A DNA stretch of 64,000 bases from Desulfovibrio sp. 86 (GCF_902702915.1 NZ_LR738849.1:868001-932000), one strand, 5' to 3'. Counted from the stretch's first letter, positions 26,186 to 35,300 are shown. Numbers and translations are program-made. Notes: a model not told the origin generated them from the sequence alone.

Positions 26186-26254
26186 CCTTGTGGGTGAGGG
26201 GCCCTTTTGCAAAAGGGTCCCTCACCCACACCCCCACCCCCTAAAACTCTTATT
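26186..26254 (+). repeat. 3'-end palindromic element, copy 3 (after the SLC13 permease)
   Basis: Arms 26190-26209 and 26210-26229, GTGGGTGAGGGG against CCCTCACCCAC. The T in the left arm and the A in the right arm replace G and C of other copies, a compensatory change that keeps the pair. Followed by ACCCCCACCCCC and TAAAACT. Same orientation as the preceding gene. Confidence 0.85.
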
Positions 26255-26402
26255 GTGCGCTAGTATAGTGTACGGTGTTTTACCGATCCGAGCCGGGGTT
26301 TCAGAGAGTGAAGCTGCCCGGCAGCACACCATCACAACGTGTAGCTGCGCTCAATCTGCAACAACTTCCGGGCGCTGCTTACTGTAACACGACATCCCGC
26401 TT

Positions 26403-26446
26403 GCAACGCAAAAGACCTCCTGACAACAGGAGGTCTTTTGCGTTGC
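26403..26446. repeat. 20-bp perfect inverted repeat
   Basis: GCAACGCAAAAGACCTCCTG (26403-26422) and its exact complement (26427-26446) are separated by only ACAA. No U-tract follows the stem on either strand, so it is not a standard terminator, though the arms contain AAAA/TTTT that could help a terminator on either strand. It lies between the permease and the haem locus. Confidence 0.75.
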
Positions 26447-26635
26447 GGCCATTCGACCAATGCGCGAAGGGTTCGGCTTTGGCCGCCTCCCGCTAGGAGC
26501 GCCATGGTTTGAGGCATCAGATCAGCCGACAAAAAACACCTGAAACAGCAAATACATTCCCCTTGTATGCCATTAATCCCATCTCTTTGAATTCACAGAC
26601 AAAAAATATTTGCGCGCTTTTTATTCAAAAAGCAA

Positions 26636-26689
26636 TTGACATTCGATTTCATTTTTGTAGACTCACCTAAACAAATTAGACAAGACTAA
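26636..26689 (+). promoter_or_regulatory. Promoter and possible metal-regulator site of the haem locus
   Basis: TTGACA (26636-26641) and TAGACT (26658-26663) are 16 bp apart. Just downstream, TTAGACAAGACTAA (26676-26689) has TTAG/CTAA ends like the half-sites bound by DtxR-type iron regulators, and a DtxR-like gene closes this locus. The link is inference. Confidence 0.45.
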
Positions 26690-26723
26690 CTTGGCGGACA
26701 GCCCAACCCGCAAAGGAAAAATC

Positions 26724-28145
26724 ATGCACCTCCATACGCACGGCTCATCCAATGCCACGCAGACCGGCATTACCAAGTCATCTACTCTGAATTCGCTCAC
26801 GCGGCCGGATCCTGAAAAGTTCTTCGCCAAAGAAGGGGTCTCTTCGCTCTCCCACGCCTTTGAGGGCAAAATCGCCGTTCATCCTGGTCTGGGCGGCAAC
26901 ACCACGTCTGACGCGGAAATGCAGTCAGCGCTTGACGGCCTGCTGCAAAAACCTCTGGCCGGGAAAACCGTGGCCTATATTCATGTGCCCTTTTGCCAGA
27001 CCCACTGCCTGTACTGCGGGTTTTACAACAAACCCTACCGGACCGACGAAAGTCGGTACTATACCGACGCCCTGCTGGCCGAACTGGCCTTGTGGCGCGA
27101 CAGCCCCGCTGTGCAGAGCGCGCCGGTGCACGCCCTTTACCTTGGCGGCGGCACGCCCACGGCCCTGGAAGCCCATGACCTGGAACGGATACTCAAGGCC
27201 GCGCGTGAGACCCTGCCCCTGGCCCATGACTGCGAAGTGACCGTTGAGGGCCGGTTGACCAACTTTGACGCCCGCAAGATGGAAGCCTGCTTTGCTGGCG
27301 GAGCCAACCGTTTTTCGCTCGGCGTGCAGAGCTTCAACACCAGCATTCGGCGCTCCATGGGCCGCATTGGCACAGGAGAAGACATGGCCCGTGGGCTTGA
27401 GCAGCTCATGAGCTACGACCAGTCCGCCGTTATTGTTGACCTTATTTACGGCTTTCCCCGGCAGACCATGCAGCACTGGCTTGATGACATAGCCATGGCC
27501 CAGTCGCTCAATCTTGACGGGGCCGACTGCTACCAGCTCAATGTGTACGGCCAGACCCCTCTGGGCAAGGCTATCAAGGATGGCAGCATTCCTCCCGCTG
27601 CGGCCATCCCGGAACAGTCCGCCATGTTCGCCGCCTCGGTGGAAACCATGACAACGGCCCGTTACCGCCGCCTTTCCATCAGCCACTGGGCGCGCACCTC
27701 CAGAGAACGCAACCTGTATAACCTCTATGTCAAAGGTTCCGCCAACTGCCTGGCCTTTGGCCCTGGCGGCGGCGGCAACTTTGCCGGCAACTTCTACATC
27801 AACACCCCGGACTACGCATCCTGGCTGCAACAGGTGGCCGAGGGCCGCAAACCCCTGAGCATGCTGCAAACGCCGCCAGCCCACTACTTTCTGTTCAGAG
27901 CCGTGGCCGAAGATATGGAGCAGGGCTGTCTGAACCTGTCCGCCCTTGAAGGCCGCTTTGCCCTGCCCCTTGATGCCATCTGGTCTCCCCTGCTCACCCA
28001 GTGGCAGCGCGCGGGTCTGGTCATGCAGGATCAGGGGCGCGTCACGCTGACTCTGGCCGGACAGTTCTGGCAGGTGAACCTTTCACAGCTGTTGCTCAAT
28101 TATCTCAAACTCGTACTGGAGGAAAACGATGATCTTGCTGCGTAG
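26724..28145 (+). CDS. hutW: HutW/ChuW-like radical SAM haem-degrading enzyme
   Basis: 473 residues. The radical SAM motif PFCQTHCLYCGFYNKPY lies near residues 90-104, followed by YLGGGTPTALEAHDLERIL, RFSLGVQSFN and LIYGFPRQTMQHW, the layout of the HemN-related ChuW/HutW branch. ChuW opens haem under anoxia by radical methyl transfer, releasing iron and a linear tetrapyrrole. The C-terminal part (about 390-470) is the family's own domain. AAAGGA precedes ATG 26724. The 3' end overlaps the receptor gene by 17 bases, so this is the first gene of the locus. Confidence 0.85.
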   Translation: MHLHTHGSSNATQTGITKSSTLNSLTRPDPEKFFAKEGVSSLSHAFEGKIAVHPGLGGNTTSDAEMQSALDGLLQKPLAGKTVAYIHVPFCQTHCLYCGFYNKPYRTDESRYYTDALLAELALWRDSPAVQSAPVHALYLGGGTPTALEAHDLERILKAARETLPLAHDCEVTVEGRLTNFDARKMEACFAGGANRFSLGVQSFNTSIRRSMGRIGTGEDMARGLEQLMSYDQSAVIVDLIYGFPRQTMQHWLDDIAMAQSLNLDGADCYQLNVYGQTPLGKAIKDGSIPPAAAIPEQSAMFAASVETMTTARYRRLSISHWARTSRERNLYNLYVKGSANCLAFGPGGGGNFAGNFYINTPDYASWLQQVAEGRKPLSMLQTPPAHYFLFRAVAEDMEQGCLNLSALEGRFALPLDAIWSPLLTQWQRAGLVMQDQGRVTLTLAGQFWQVNLSQLLLNYLKLVLEENDDLAA

Positions 28146-30228
28146 TCTGCGCAGGCATGCTCTACCCCTGGGTCTGGCAGGGGCACTGTTCTGGAGCGCC
28201 CCTGCCCATGCCGAACCTCTTCAGACCGATACCGTCAAGGTATCAGCCTCGCGCGTTGAAAAAGAGCTGCTGGACGTGCCCATGGCCGTAAGCGTGGTCA
28301 CTGAAGAGCAAATCAAGCTTTCCCCCGCAGCCACGGTGGGCGGAATCTTGCAGGATATTCCCGGCGTGCAGGTTCTCAATTCCGGGGCCCAGGGCTTGAA
28401 ACGCATCGCCATACGCGGCGAGAGCCCCAACCGCGTGCTCATCCTCATCGACGGCCAGAAGATCGCTGAAAACAAGTCCATGGACGGTTCGGCCCTGCTT
28501 GTGGACCCTGCCATGATTGAAAGAATCGAAGTCATCAAGGGTCCGGCCTCGGTGCTGTACGGCTCCGAAGCCATGGGCGGCGTCATCAACATCATCACCA
28601 AGAAGGGCGGCACAAAACCCATTCAGGGGCAGTTAACCACAAGCTACAACGGCTCCACGCGCGGTTTCGACGAAAGCCTCTCGCTCTATGGCGGCTACGA
28701 AGGCTTTAAATACAGGACCACAGGAGCCAACACCTATCAGCACAACCTGTCCACACCTGACGGCGAGGCCAAGCATTCCAAGTTCAAGCAGCAGTCCGGG
28801 TCCGCTTTTCTGAGCTATGATTTCACCCCCCATCTCACGGTGGGCGGCCTGTATGAGCAGTTTTACAGCGAGATTCTCGCCGGCAACAGAAAAACACCCA
28901 ACTTTTTTGTCGATATTTCTCCCTGGGAACGCAAAAAGGCCGCCGTGTTCGCCGAAATCAAGGACGTCACCTCCTTTTTGCCGCGCCTGCGCATGGATGC
29001 CTTCTGGCAGCACAACCGGAAAAAAATGCTCAACCATGTGGAGCAGGGCGAGGCCATGCTGATGGACAACCACGCCAACAACAAAAACGAACAGTGGGGC
29101 GCAAGCCTTCAGTCCGACTGGGCCATTGGCGAGAACAACTACCTTATCGCCGGCTATGAATTCAACAGGGACGGTCTCGACGCCAAGACTGACCAAGCGA
29201 TAACGGCCACAGGAGTCAAAAAAGGTGTTCTTACAACCACCTTCATAGACACTAACTACAAATACAAGGGCTACATGGACACCCATGCCCTGTACGCGCT
29301 GATGGAAAGCAAGCTGCCTTGGGACTTCACGCTGTCTTACGGCGTGCGGCAGACCTGGGTAAGTTCTCACATGACCACGGCGGAGGGCAATAACCGCGTT
29401 CAAGTAAGCACCAAAGGCAGGACCATGCCACCGCAGTACGGCAGTGCTGACGCTGGCGCCACTGGCGACACATGGGAATCAAACCCCGTATTCAATGTTA
29501 CGCTCATGTGGCAGGGCATTAAAGACCTGGCCCTGCGCGCGGGCTTTTCGCAAGGGTTCCGCGCCCCCAACCTGCAGGACAAATATATCATCTCCAGCAT
29601 GGGCGGCGGCACGGTATATCCCAATCAGGACCTCAAGCCCGAAAAATCCAATACCTGGGAACTGGGCGCACGCTACTTCGCGCACGGTCTCAGCCTTGAC
29701 CTCACGGGCTTCTATACCGTGGCTGACGATTATATTGCTTCAATGCAGGACAGCGACACCTCGTATCGCTACCAGAACGTCAGCAAGGCCAAGACCCACG
29801 GCGTGGAGTTCAGCGCGGGCTATGACCTGCCCTTCGGTTTTACGCCCTACGTCGATGTCACCTGGATGAAGCGCGAATTCAACAACGACCAATACAAGAC
29901 ATGGAAAACCGGCACGCCCGAATGGACTGGCCGTACCGGCGTGCGTGCGCTGTACCCCGTCAATGACAGCCTCGACATCATTGGCGACGCCTACATCCGC
30001 TTTGCCAGCAAGACAGAACTGGAAAGCGGCACGCCCCGCACCACATATTCCAGTGACGCATGGACCACGGCCAACGCCATGCTTGGCGTAAAATTCGGCT
30101 CTGAAAAGCAGTACACCGTTGTCGGCGAAGTGCTCAATATCTTTAATCAGGAATATACGCTTAATACTGGCGATTCCATCTACGAACCCGGGGTGCATGC
30201 CAACCTCAAGGTCAGCGTAGAGTTTTAA
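28129..30228 (+). CDS. TonB-dependent outer membrane receptor, haem-type context
   Basis: 699 residues. A signal peptide (LPLGLAGALFWSAPAHA) is followed by a TonB-box-like segment (TDTVKVSASR), the plug domain (VPMAVSVVTEEQIKLSPAATVGGILQDIPGVQV, and IEVIKGPASVLYGSEAMGGVINIIT) and a 22-strand barrel ending in Phe. A FRAPNL box is present near 490 and NQDLKPEKS follows, as in haem receptors, but I see no His between them, the usual haem ligand, so the ligand could be another tetrapyrrole or a haemoprotein. GAGGAAAACG precedes the start inside the end of hutW. Confidence 0.87.
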   Translation: MILLRSLRRHALPLGLAGALFWSAPAHAEPLQTDTVKVSASRVEKELLDVPMAVSVVTEEQIKLSPAATVGGILQDIPGVQVLNSGAQGLKRIAIRGESPNRVLILIDGQKIAENKSMDGSALLVDPAMIERIEVIKGPASVLYGSEAMGGVINIITKKGGTKPIQGQLTTSYNGSTRGFDESLSLYGGYEGFKYRTTGANTYQHNLSTPDGEAKHSKFKQQSGSAFLSYDFTPHLTVGGLYEQFYSEILAGNRKTPNFFVDISPWERKKAAVFAEIKDVTSFLPRLRMDAFWQHNRKKMLNHVEQGEAMLMDNHANNKNEQWGASLQSDWAIGENNYLIAGYEFNRDGLDAKTDQAITATGVKKGVLTTTFIDTNYKYKGYMDTHALYALMESKLPWDFTLSYGVRQTWVSSHMTTAEGNNRVQVSTKGRTMPPQYGSADAGATGDTWESNPVFNVTLMWQGIKDLALRAGFSQGFRAPNLQDKYIISSMGGGTVYPNQDLKPEKSNTWELGARYFAHGLSLDLTGFYTVADDYIASMQDSDTSYRYQNVSKAKTHGVEFSAGYDLPFGFTPYVDVTWMKREFNNDQYKTWKTGTPEWTGRTGVRALYPVNDSLDIIGDAYIRFASKTELESGTPRTTYSSDAWTTANAMLGVKFGSEKQYTVVGEVLNIFNQEYTLNTGDSIYEPGVHANLKVSVEF

Positions 30229-30234
30229 TTATCG

Positions 30235-30288
30235 GGCCCGTCTCTTTTGATATTGAATTTCATATTCAATTAATGTAAGAGACGGGCC
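30235..30288 (+). promoter_or_regulatory. Nested palindromes between receptor and ECF genes
   Basis: Outer arms GGCCCGTCTCTT (30235-30246) and AAGAGACGGGCC (30277-30288) are perfect, 12 bp. Inner arms ATTGAAT (30252-30258) and ATTCAAT (30264-30270) are separated by TTCAT, resembling a Fur-type box. In RNA this is a long hairpin 12 bases before the S-component start. It may set differential expression of receptor and transporter, or be an operator. Confidence 0.6.
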
Positions 30289-30300
30289 AGGAGCTACATC

Positions 30301-30846
30301 ATGAAGTCCACGGTCAACCGCTACTGGAATGCCCATGAGCTGGTGGTCATCGGGGTATTTTCGGCAGCCGCCAAAATTTCCACCCTGCTGGTGGCTCTGG
30401 CCGGAGGAGGCATGAACCCCGTGTCCCTCCTGCTGAAAAACCTCGTCTTCACCACACTCTTGATAGTCATGCTCTATAAGGTGCGCAAACCCGGCACCCT
30501 GCTGCTTTTCACGCTTATCAACATGCTGGTGAGCGCATTGCTGCTCGGAACCAGCCTCACGCTGCTTCCGGCCATGCTTCTGGCGGCCCTCATTGCAGAA
30601 ACGGCGGCGGCCCTGACGGGCGGGCTCTCGCGGCCCTGGGGGCCTCTGGTGGCTGTGGCCGTGTTCGACCTGCTCTTCCGCATCTGTTCTCTGGGCATTT
30701 CCTGGCTGGTCATGCGTGAAAATCCCGCCATACTTGTGGCCGCCGTGCCCATTGTGGGTCTGGGATACGTGGGCGCGCTTATCGGTCTTTTTACCGGCGT
30801 AAAAGCCGTCAGGGAGCTGCGCCATGCAGGCATCGTACGCCAGTAA
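30301..30846 (+). CDS. ECF transporter S component (MptD/Trep_Strep-like)
   Basis: 181 residues with five to six membrane helices. The N-terminus AHELVVIGVFSAAAKISTLLVAL and the short helices match substrate-binding S components of energy-coupling factor importers, of the group often named MptD or Trep_Strep. It would bind the substrate in the inner membrane. It overlaps the T-component gene by 23 bases, and the T and double ATPase genes follow, so a dedicated (group I) ECF importer is encoded. The neighbouring haem genes suggest haem or a tetrapyrrole as substrate; no member of the group is firmly assigned to that as far as I know. Confidence 0.75.
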   Translation: MKSTVNRYWNAHELVVIGVFSAAAKISTLLVALAGGGMNPVSLLLKNLVFTTLLIVMLYKVRKPGTLLLFTLINMLVSALLLGTSLTLLPAMLLAALIAETAAALTGGLSRPWGPLVAVAVFDLLFRICSLGISWLVMRENPAILVAAVPIVGLGYVGALIGLFTGVKAVRELRHAGIVRQ

Positions 30847-31606
30847 CCGTCCCTTGCCGCAAGGCTGGCTGTATGAGGCCGACGTGCGGGCGAAAATCGG
30901 GGTGAGCGCACTTGCCTCGCTGGGAACCCTGGTCACCTCCAACCTTGAAGGGCAACTGCTGCTGGCAGGGGCGTCGCTGTGCTACGCCCTGTGCATGCGC
31001 AGACCCCTGGCCCTGCTCGCCGCCTACGCTGTGCTGGCCGCCATGATCTGCATTGCCATGGGCTGTGTATGGATTATGGGCAAATTCTCGCCCCGGCTCA
31101 TGGGCAACATGAACTATATATCCCTGACCATTCCCTTTCTGCGGGTGCTGACCATGCTCCATGTGGTGCTGCCCCTGGCGCTTTCCAGCCGGGTGCAAAA
31201 CCTGCTGGACGCCCTGCGCGGGCTCAAGCTGCCCTTCTGCATCTATCTGCCGGCCGCCGTCATCCTCCGGTTCATCCCCACCTTCATAAACGACGTGAAG
31301 CAGGTGACGGAATCCCTCAAGATGCGCGGCTACCGGCTGAATCCGTGGACAATGACGCGCCATCCCGCGCTCAGCATGCGCCTGTTGCTCACGCCGCTGC
31401 TTTTCCGCTCGCTACGCACGTCTGAAGACCTGGGCGTCGCTGCGGAACTCAAGGGCCTTGGCATGGGCGAAAAACTCACCCCCTACCGCAAAAGGGCCTG
31501 GACCAGCCGCGACAGCCTGCTGCTGGCCGCCGCACTGCTTGTGGTGACCGGCGCCATTGCCTGCCAGTACACGCTGGGCGGCTCCACCCTGGGAGGTATG
31601 CGCTGA
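30824..31606 (+). CDS. ecfT: ECF transporter transmembrane component EcfT
   Basis: 260 residues. Hydrophobic helices at about 25-105 and 225-250 flank the cytoplasmic coupling helices. The family signatures VTESLKMRGYRL and AAELKGLGMG correspond to the two Arg/Gly-containing motifs that touch the ATPases. It overlaps the S gene at its start and the ATPase gene by one base at its stop, so all three are translationally coupled. Confidence 0.85.
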   Translation: MQASYASNRPLPQGWLYEADVRAKIGVSALASLGTLVTSNLEGQLLLAGASLCYALCMRRPLALLAAYAVLAAMICIAMGCVWIMGKFSPRLMGNMNYISLTIPFLRVLTMLHVVLPLALSSRVQNLLDALRGLKLPFCIYLPAAVILRFIPTFINDVKQVTESLKMRGYRLNPWTMTRHPALSMRLLLTPLLFRSLRTSEDLGVAAELKGLGMGEKLTPYRKRAWTSRDSLLLAAALLVVTGAIACQYTLGGSTLGGMR

Positions 31607-33069
31607 TGCTGCGTTTTGAAGATGTCAGCTATACCTATCCTTTTCAGGAACATCCGGCGGTGAGCCATATCTCGCTGCACGTCAAGCCCGGCGAAGTGGT
31701 GCTCTGCACCGGGGCCAGTGGCTGCGGCAAATCAACGCTCATCCGTCTGGCCAACGGCCTGTGCCCCCTGCATTTCGCGGGCACACTTGAAGGCCGGGTG
31801 CTGGTCAACGGCGTCTCCACCCTGGAGCAGGATCTGCCCCACCTGGCGCGGCAGGCGGGCACGCTTTTTCAGGACCCGGAACAGCAGTTCTTTGCCCTCA
31901 ACGTGGAGGACGAGCTGGCCTTTGCCCTGGAGTGGCAGGGCATGCCCGTGGAACAGATGCACGAAACCGTGAAGCGCTCGGTGCGCGAATTCGGCCTGCA
32001 TTCGCTGCTGGGCGCATCCCTTCATGAACTGTCCGAAGGGCAAAAGCAGAAGGTGGGGCTCGCCACCCTGTGGACGCAAACGCCGCAGGCGCTCATTCTG
32101 GACGAACCCACCGCCAATCTGGACCCGGAATCCACCGTGGAACTGGCCCTGCAGCTCAAACAGCTCAAGGCGCGGGGCATGGCCATCCTTGTGGTGGACC
32201 ACCGCCTGTACTGGCTGGCCGACGTGGCCGACAGGGTCATTGTCATGCAGGACGGGCACATCCGGGAGCAGGGGGAATTCTCCCTGCTGCACGACGCGGA
32301 ACTGCGCGCCCGCTACGGCCTGCGTGAAGCCAGCGTGCCCGACGTGCGCCACACCCTGCCCTCCTGTTCCATTGCCGGGCAGCACCCGGTGGAGGCGCAC
32401 AACCTGACCTATGCCCACACCGGGCAGGAGCCGCTCTATTGCAACGCCCGCTTTGCGCTGCCCTCGGGCATCACGGCGCTCATCGGCCCCAACGGCACGG
32501 GCAAGACGACTCTGGCCCGCGTGCTGGCCGGGCTGAACCAGCCCCAGGCCGGAGAAATCACCATGGACGGGCTGCCCCTGAACCCGCGCCAGCGCCTTGC
32601 GGGCACAGGCATTGTGCTGCAGAACGCCGACCACCAGTTGCATATGCGCACGGCCCTGGCCGAGGTGCAGACCTGCCTTGACCTCGCGGGGCAAAAGAGC
32701 GGCGGCGACGCCATGAAACTACTGGCGGCCTTTGGCCTGGAGCCCCTTGCCAGCCGTCATCCCCAGTCCCTTTCCGGCGGCGAAAAACAGCGCCTTGTCA
32801 TTGCCTGCGCTCTGGCCAAAAAACCCCGCCTGCTCATTCTGGACGAACCCACAAGCGGTCTGGACGGGCAAAACATGTCGCGGCTGGCGCAGGCGCTGGA
32901 ATCCCAGACGCAGGACGGACGCTGCATCCTGCTTATTACGCATGACCTTGAACTGCTGGCCCGCATGGGCCGTCATGCCCTGCGGCTGCCCCTGCCGCCG
33001 AATATACGCGCAACCGGTGGACAAGGGGAACGCACCGACACACAGGAAGCCGTCACCACGGCCGCATAG
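31606..33069 (+). CDS. ecfA: Fused ECF ATPase with two ABC domains
   Basis: 487 residues, both energy-coupling ATPases in one chain. Domain 1: Walker A GASGCGKST (about 36-44), signature LHELSEGQKQKVGLA, Walker B ALILDEPTANLDPES. Domain 2: Walker A GPNGTGKTT (about 294-302), signature PQSLSGGEKQRLVIA, Walker B LLILDEPTSGLDGQ. Both sets look complete. It powers the S/T complex. The fusion guarantees a 1:1 pair and no sharing with other S components. Confidence 0.9.
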   Translation: MLRFEDVSYTYPFQEHPAVSHISLHVKPGEVVLCTGASGCGKSTLIRLANGLCPLHFAGTLEGRVLVNGVSTLEQDLPHLARQAGTLFQDPEQQFFALNVEDELAFALEWQGMPVEQMHETVKRSVREFGLHSLLGASLHELSEGQKQKVGLATLWTQTPQALILDEPTANLDPESTVELALQLKQLKARGMAILVVDHRLYWLADVADRVIVMQDGHIREQGEFSLLHDAELRARYGLREASVPDVRHTLPSCSIAGQHPVEAHNLTYAHTGQEPLYCNARFALPSGITALIGPNGTGKTTLARVLAGLNQPQAGEITMDGLPLNPRQRLAGTGIVLQNADHQLHMRTALAEVQTCLDLAGQKSGGDAMKLLAAFGLEPLASRHPQSLSGGEKQRLVIACALAKKPRLLILDEPTSGLDGQNMSRLAQALESQTQDGRCILLITHDLELLARMGRHALRLPLPPNIRATGGQGERTDTQEAVTTAA

Positions 33070-33082
33070 AGGAGAATTTCAG

Positions 33083-33619
33083 ATGAGTACCTGCACTACA
33101 GACGCTGCCGGGGCCGAAAGCCTGCGCCAACAGGTGGAAACACTGCTGACCGAACAGAAAATGGTCATGCTCGACACCATTGCCCGCCACTGCGGCGTCA
33201 GTGAACTGGCCGCCGCCCGCGCCCTGCCCGGCCACATGAGGGCCTTTGCCCCCGCCGCGGCCTTTGACGACGTGTGGCAGGGGCTGACCCAATGGCCCGG
33301 CGCGACCTTCATCATGCGGCACGGCCGCAGCGTTGTGGAAATCAAGGGGCGCATCCCCGGCGGCAAGCATGCTGGCGGCTACTTCAATCTTGAGCACGGC
33401 CTCCCCCTGGGCGGGCATATCTGCAGCGACGAGGTGGCCCACATCTGTTTTCTGTCGCTGCCCTTCATGGGGCTCGAAAGCCACAGCGTGCAGTTCATTG
33501 ATGCGGCCGGGGCCGTCCTGTTCGCCATCTATGTGGGCCGTGAAAACAAAGCGCTTATTCCCGAAGCCCGCGACGGATTTTTCGCCCTGCGCGACGCTTT
33601 CGGCAAGGAGGACATATAA
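33083..33619 (+). CDS. hutX: HutX-like cytoplasmic haem carrier
   Basis: 178 residues. The C-terminal two-thirds, with TFIMRHGRSVVEIKGRIPGGKHAGGYFNL in pieces and FLSLPFMGLESHSVQFID, match the HutX/HuvX family of intracellular haem carriers related to the HemS/ChuX fold. Such proteins pass incoming haem to the degradation enzyme. The N-terminal 50 residues contain a small helix region (MVMLDTIARHCGVSELAAARAL), also typical. GGAG upstream of ATG 33083 sets the start. Placed right after the ECF ATPase, it ties the importer to haem. Confidence 0.82.
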   Translation: MSTCTTDAAGAESLRQQVETLLTEQKMVMLDTIARHCGVSELAAARALPGHMRAFAPAAAFDDVWQGLTQWPGATFIMRHGRSVVEIKGRIPGGKHAGGYFNLEHGLPLGGHICSDEVAHICFLSLPFMGLESHSVQFIDAAGAVLFAIYVGRENKALIPEARDGFFALRDAFGKEDI

Positions 33620-34167
33620 TGAAAAGTCTTGTGGTCTATTCTTCGCGCACCGGCAATACCCGTAAAATAGCCGAGGCCGTGGCCGAAGCCCTGCCCGGCT
33701 GCCATCTGCACCCGGTGGAAGAAGCTCCGCAGCCCGAGGGCTACGATCTTGTGGCCGTGGGCTACTGGGTGGACAAGGGCATGCCTGACGACGCCGCCAA
33801 AAACTATATGGAGCGCATCAAAAACAGCACGGTGGCCCTGTTCGGCACGCTGGGCGCGTGGCCGGACTCGGAACACGCCGCCCAGTGCAAGGTGCAGGGC
33901 GAGGCATTGCTGACCGAACCCGCGCAGGGCAATACCGTGCTTGGGACGTTTCTTTGCCAGGGCCGCGTAGACCCCGCCGTGGTGGCCATGATGCAGAAAA
34001 TGGCCAACAACGGCCACCCCATGACTGAAGAACGGCGCGCCCGCCTTGAAGAGGCGGCCAAACACCCCGACGCGGAAGACTGCCGCAAAGCGCGTGAAAC
34101 CTTCACGGATTTTGCCCGCGCTCTTGGCTCAAAGCCTGACGCTGAACTCGCCCGGAATAACGCATAA
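33619..34167 (+). CDS. Flavodoxin-family protein
   Basis: 182 residues. The FMN phosphate loop is SSRTGNTRKIAEAVAE at residues 8-23, followed by YDLVAVGYWVDKGMPD and ALFGTLGAWPDSEHA. Flavodoxins give electrons to radical SAM enzymes; in Fusobacterium a flavodoxin works with a ChuW-type haem enzyme, so a similar role for HutW here is reasonable. The C-terminal tail (about 130-182) is a charged helical extension. It starts on the last base of the hutX stop codon (ATG at 33619, TAATG overlap). Confidence 0.78.
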   Translation: MKSLVVYSSRTGNTRKIAEAVAEALPGCHLHPVEEAPQPEGYDLVAVGYWVDKGMPDDAAKNYMERIKNSTVALFGTLGAWPDSEHAAQCKVQGEALLTEPAQGNTVLGTFLCQGRVDPAVVAMMQKMANNGHPMTEERRARLEEAAKHPDAEDCRKARETFTDFARALGSKPDAELARNNA

Positions 34168-34178
34168 GGATACCAGCC

Positions 34179-34892
34179 ATGAATTTGGCCGCCATTTACA
34201 ATACCATTGGCCCTGCGGGCTGCGCCCTTGTGGTTGTGGGCTGCGCTGGCGTGTACATCGCCTTTCGCACCTATTTTTATCTCGCTCTGGTCTGGCGCAA
34301 CTTCCAGCACGGCTTTCTTGACCTGGAAAATACTGGCGAAAGCCGCTGCCTGCGCAACAACAACAGCGACAACCCGCTGATCGCCATTGTGCGCGACGTG
34401 GTCAAGACCCACAGCGGGCATTCACAGGACATCAGGGCCGAGGTGGCCTATCTGTTCCACCGCAATTTCGAGCAGACCACCAAGAGCCTGTGCTGGCTGC
34501 GCCTTGTGGCCATGATCTCCCCCCTGATGGGCCTTCTGGGCACGGTGCTTGGCATGGTGCGCGTGTTTCAGGCCATTGCCGACACAGCCACCCCCGACCC
34601 TGCCCAACTGGCGGCAGGCATATGGGAAGTGCTCATCACAACGGCCATGGGCCTGAGCGTGGCCATTCCCATGCTGATTGCCTATTACTTTCTGCTGCTC
34701 AAGTTCAAGGGTTTTCATATTGAAGCCGTGGAACACAGCTACCGTGCCCTTGAGCTTTGCCAGGGGTCGGCGCGGCATGCCCACGCCGTCGTGCCCGCCG
34801 TGCCCGTCGTGCCTGCCGCGCCAGCCGTGAAGCGCACCGTGGCTAACACCCCCGCGTCATGCCCTGTCAGTCCGGAACCGGAATCCGCATAA
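34179..34892 (+). CDS. exbB: ExbB/TolQ-type proton channel protein
   Basis: 237 residues with three membrane helices (about 10-35, 105-130 and 155-180). The MotA/TolQ/ExbB core is clear: LRLVAMISPLMGLLGTVLGMVRVFQAIA and ELAAGIWEVLITTAMGLSVAIPMLIAYY-like residues. It forms the stator with ExbD and uses the proton gradient to energise TonB. The C-terminal 35 residues are Val/Pro/Ala-rich, an unusual flexible tail. Located with ExbD and TonB directly behind the haem genes, it is likely dedicated to the receptor in this locus. Confidence 0.88.
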   Translation: MNLAAIYNTIGPAGCALVVVGCAGVYIAFRTYFYLALVWRNFQHGFLDLENTGESRCLRNNNSDNPLIAIVRDVVKTHSGHSQDIRAEVAYLFHRNFEQTTKSLCWLRLVAMISPLMGLLGTVLGMVRVFQAIADTATPDPAQLAAGIWEVLITTAMGLSVAIPMLIAYYFLLLKFKGFHIEAVEHSYRALELCQGSARHAHAVVPAVPVVPAAPAVKRTVANTPASCPVSPEPESA

Positions 34893-34901
34893 GGAGATCC
34901 C

Positions 34902-35300
34902 ATGTTCGATCTGGACGAAGAAGTCAGCATTGATCTCACGCCGCTTGTGGACGTTATCATCGTATTGCTTTTTTTCTTTATTCTCACGGCCTCGTTCAGC
35001 AAGCCCATACTGGAAATTGTGCTGCCCAAGGCCGAAAATCCGGATCCGGGCTCAAGCCGGACCCCGGAGCTGGTCATTTCCATAAAGCAGGACGGCACCA
35101 TACACCACGCGGGCCAGCAGGTCAGCAAGGATGCACTGCCCGCACTGCTGGAAACAATGCCCGAAGCCCTGCTGAACCTGCATGTGGACGAAAAGGCGCC
35201 CTTCAATGCCTTTGTGGGCGTGGTGGATCTGGCCAAGACCAAGAGAGGAGGCCGCTTTGTCATCAGCACCCAAGCGACATTGGCGTCCAAGCCATTATGA
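34902..35300 (+). CDS. exbD: ExbD/TolR biopolymer transport protein
   Basis: 132 residues. One membrane helix (VDVIIVLLFFFILTASF, about 15-35) carries the Asp of LTPLVDV, the proton-bearing residue of the family. The periplasmic domain follows. GGAG lies before the ATG, nine bases after exbB. Its 3' end overlaps the likely start of tonB. Confidence 0.88.
   Translation: MFDLDEEVSIDLTPLVDVIIVLLFFFILTASFSKPILEIVLPKAENPDPGSSRTPELVISIKQDGTIHHAGQQVSKDALPALLETMPEALLNLHVDEKAPFNAFVGVVDLAKTKRGGRFVISTQATLASKPL

Larger units (their letters stand above)
26131..26723. other. Gap before the haem locus
   Basis: Contains palindromic element copy 3, a 20-bp perfect hairpin (26403-26446), and the A+T-rich promoter region of the haem genes from about 26545. 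No gene is supported in the rest. Confidence 0.45.

Noticed and set aside
35297..35299. ATG overlapping the exbD stop as the tonB start
   Set aside because: It is in a different frame from the TonB anchor and C-terminal domain.
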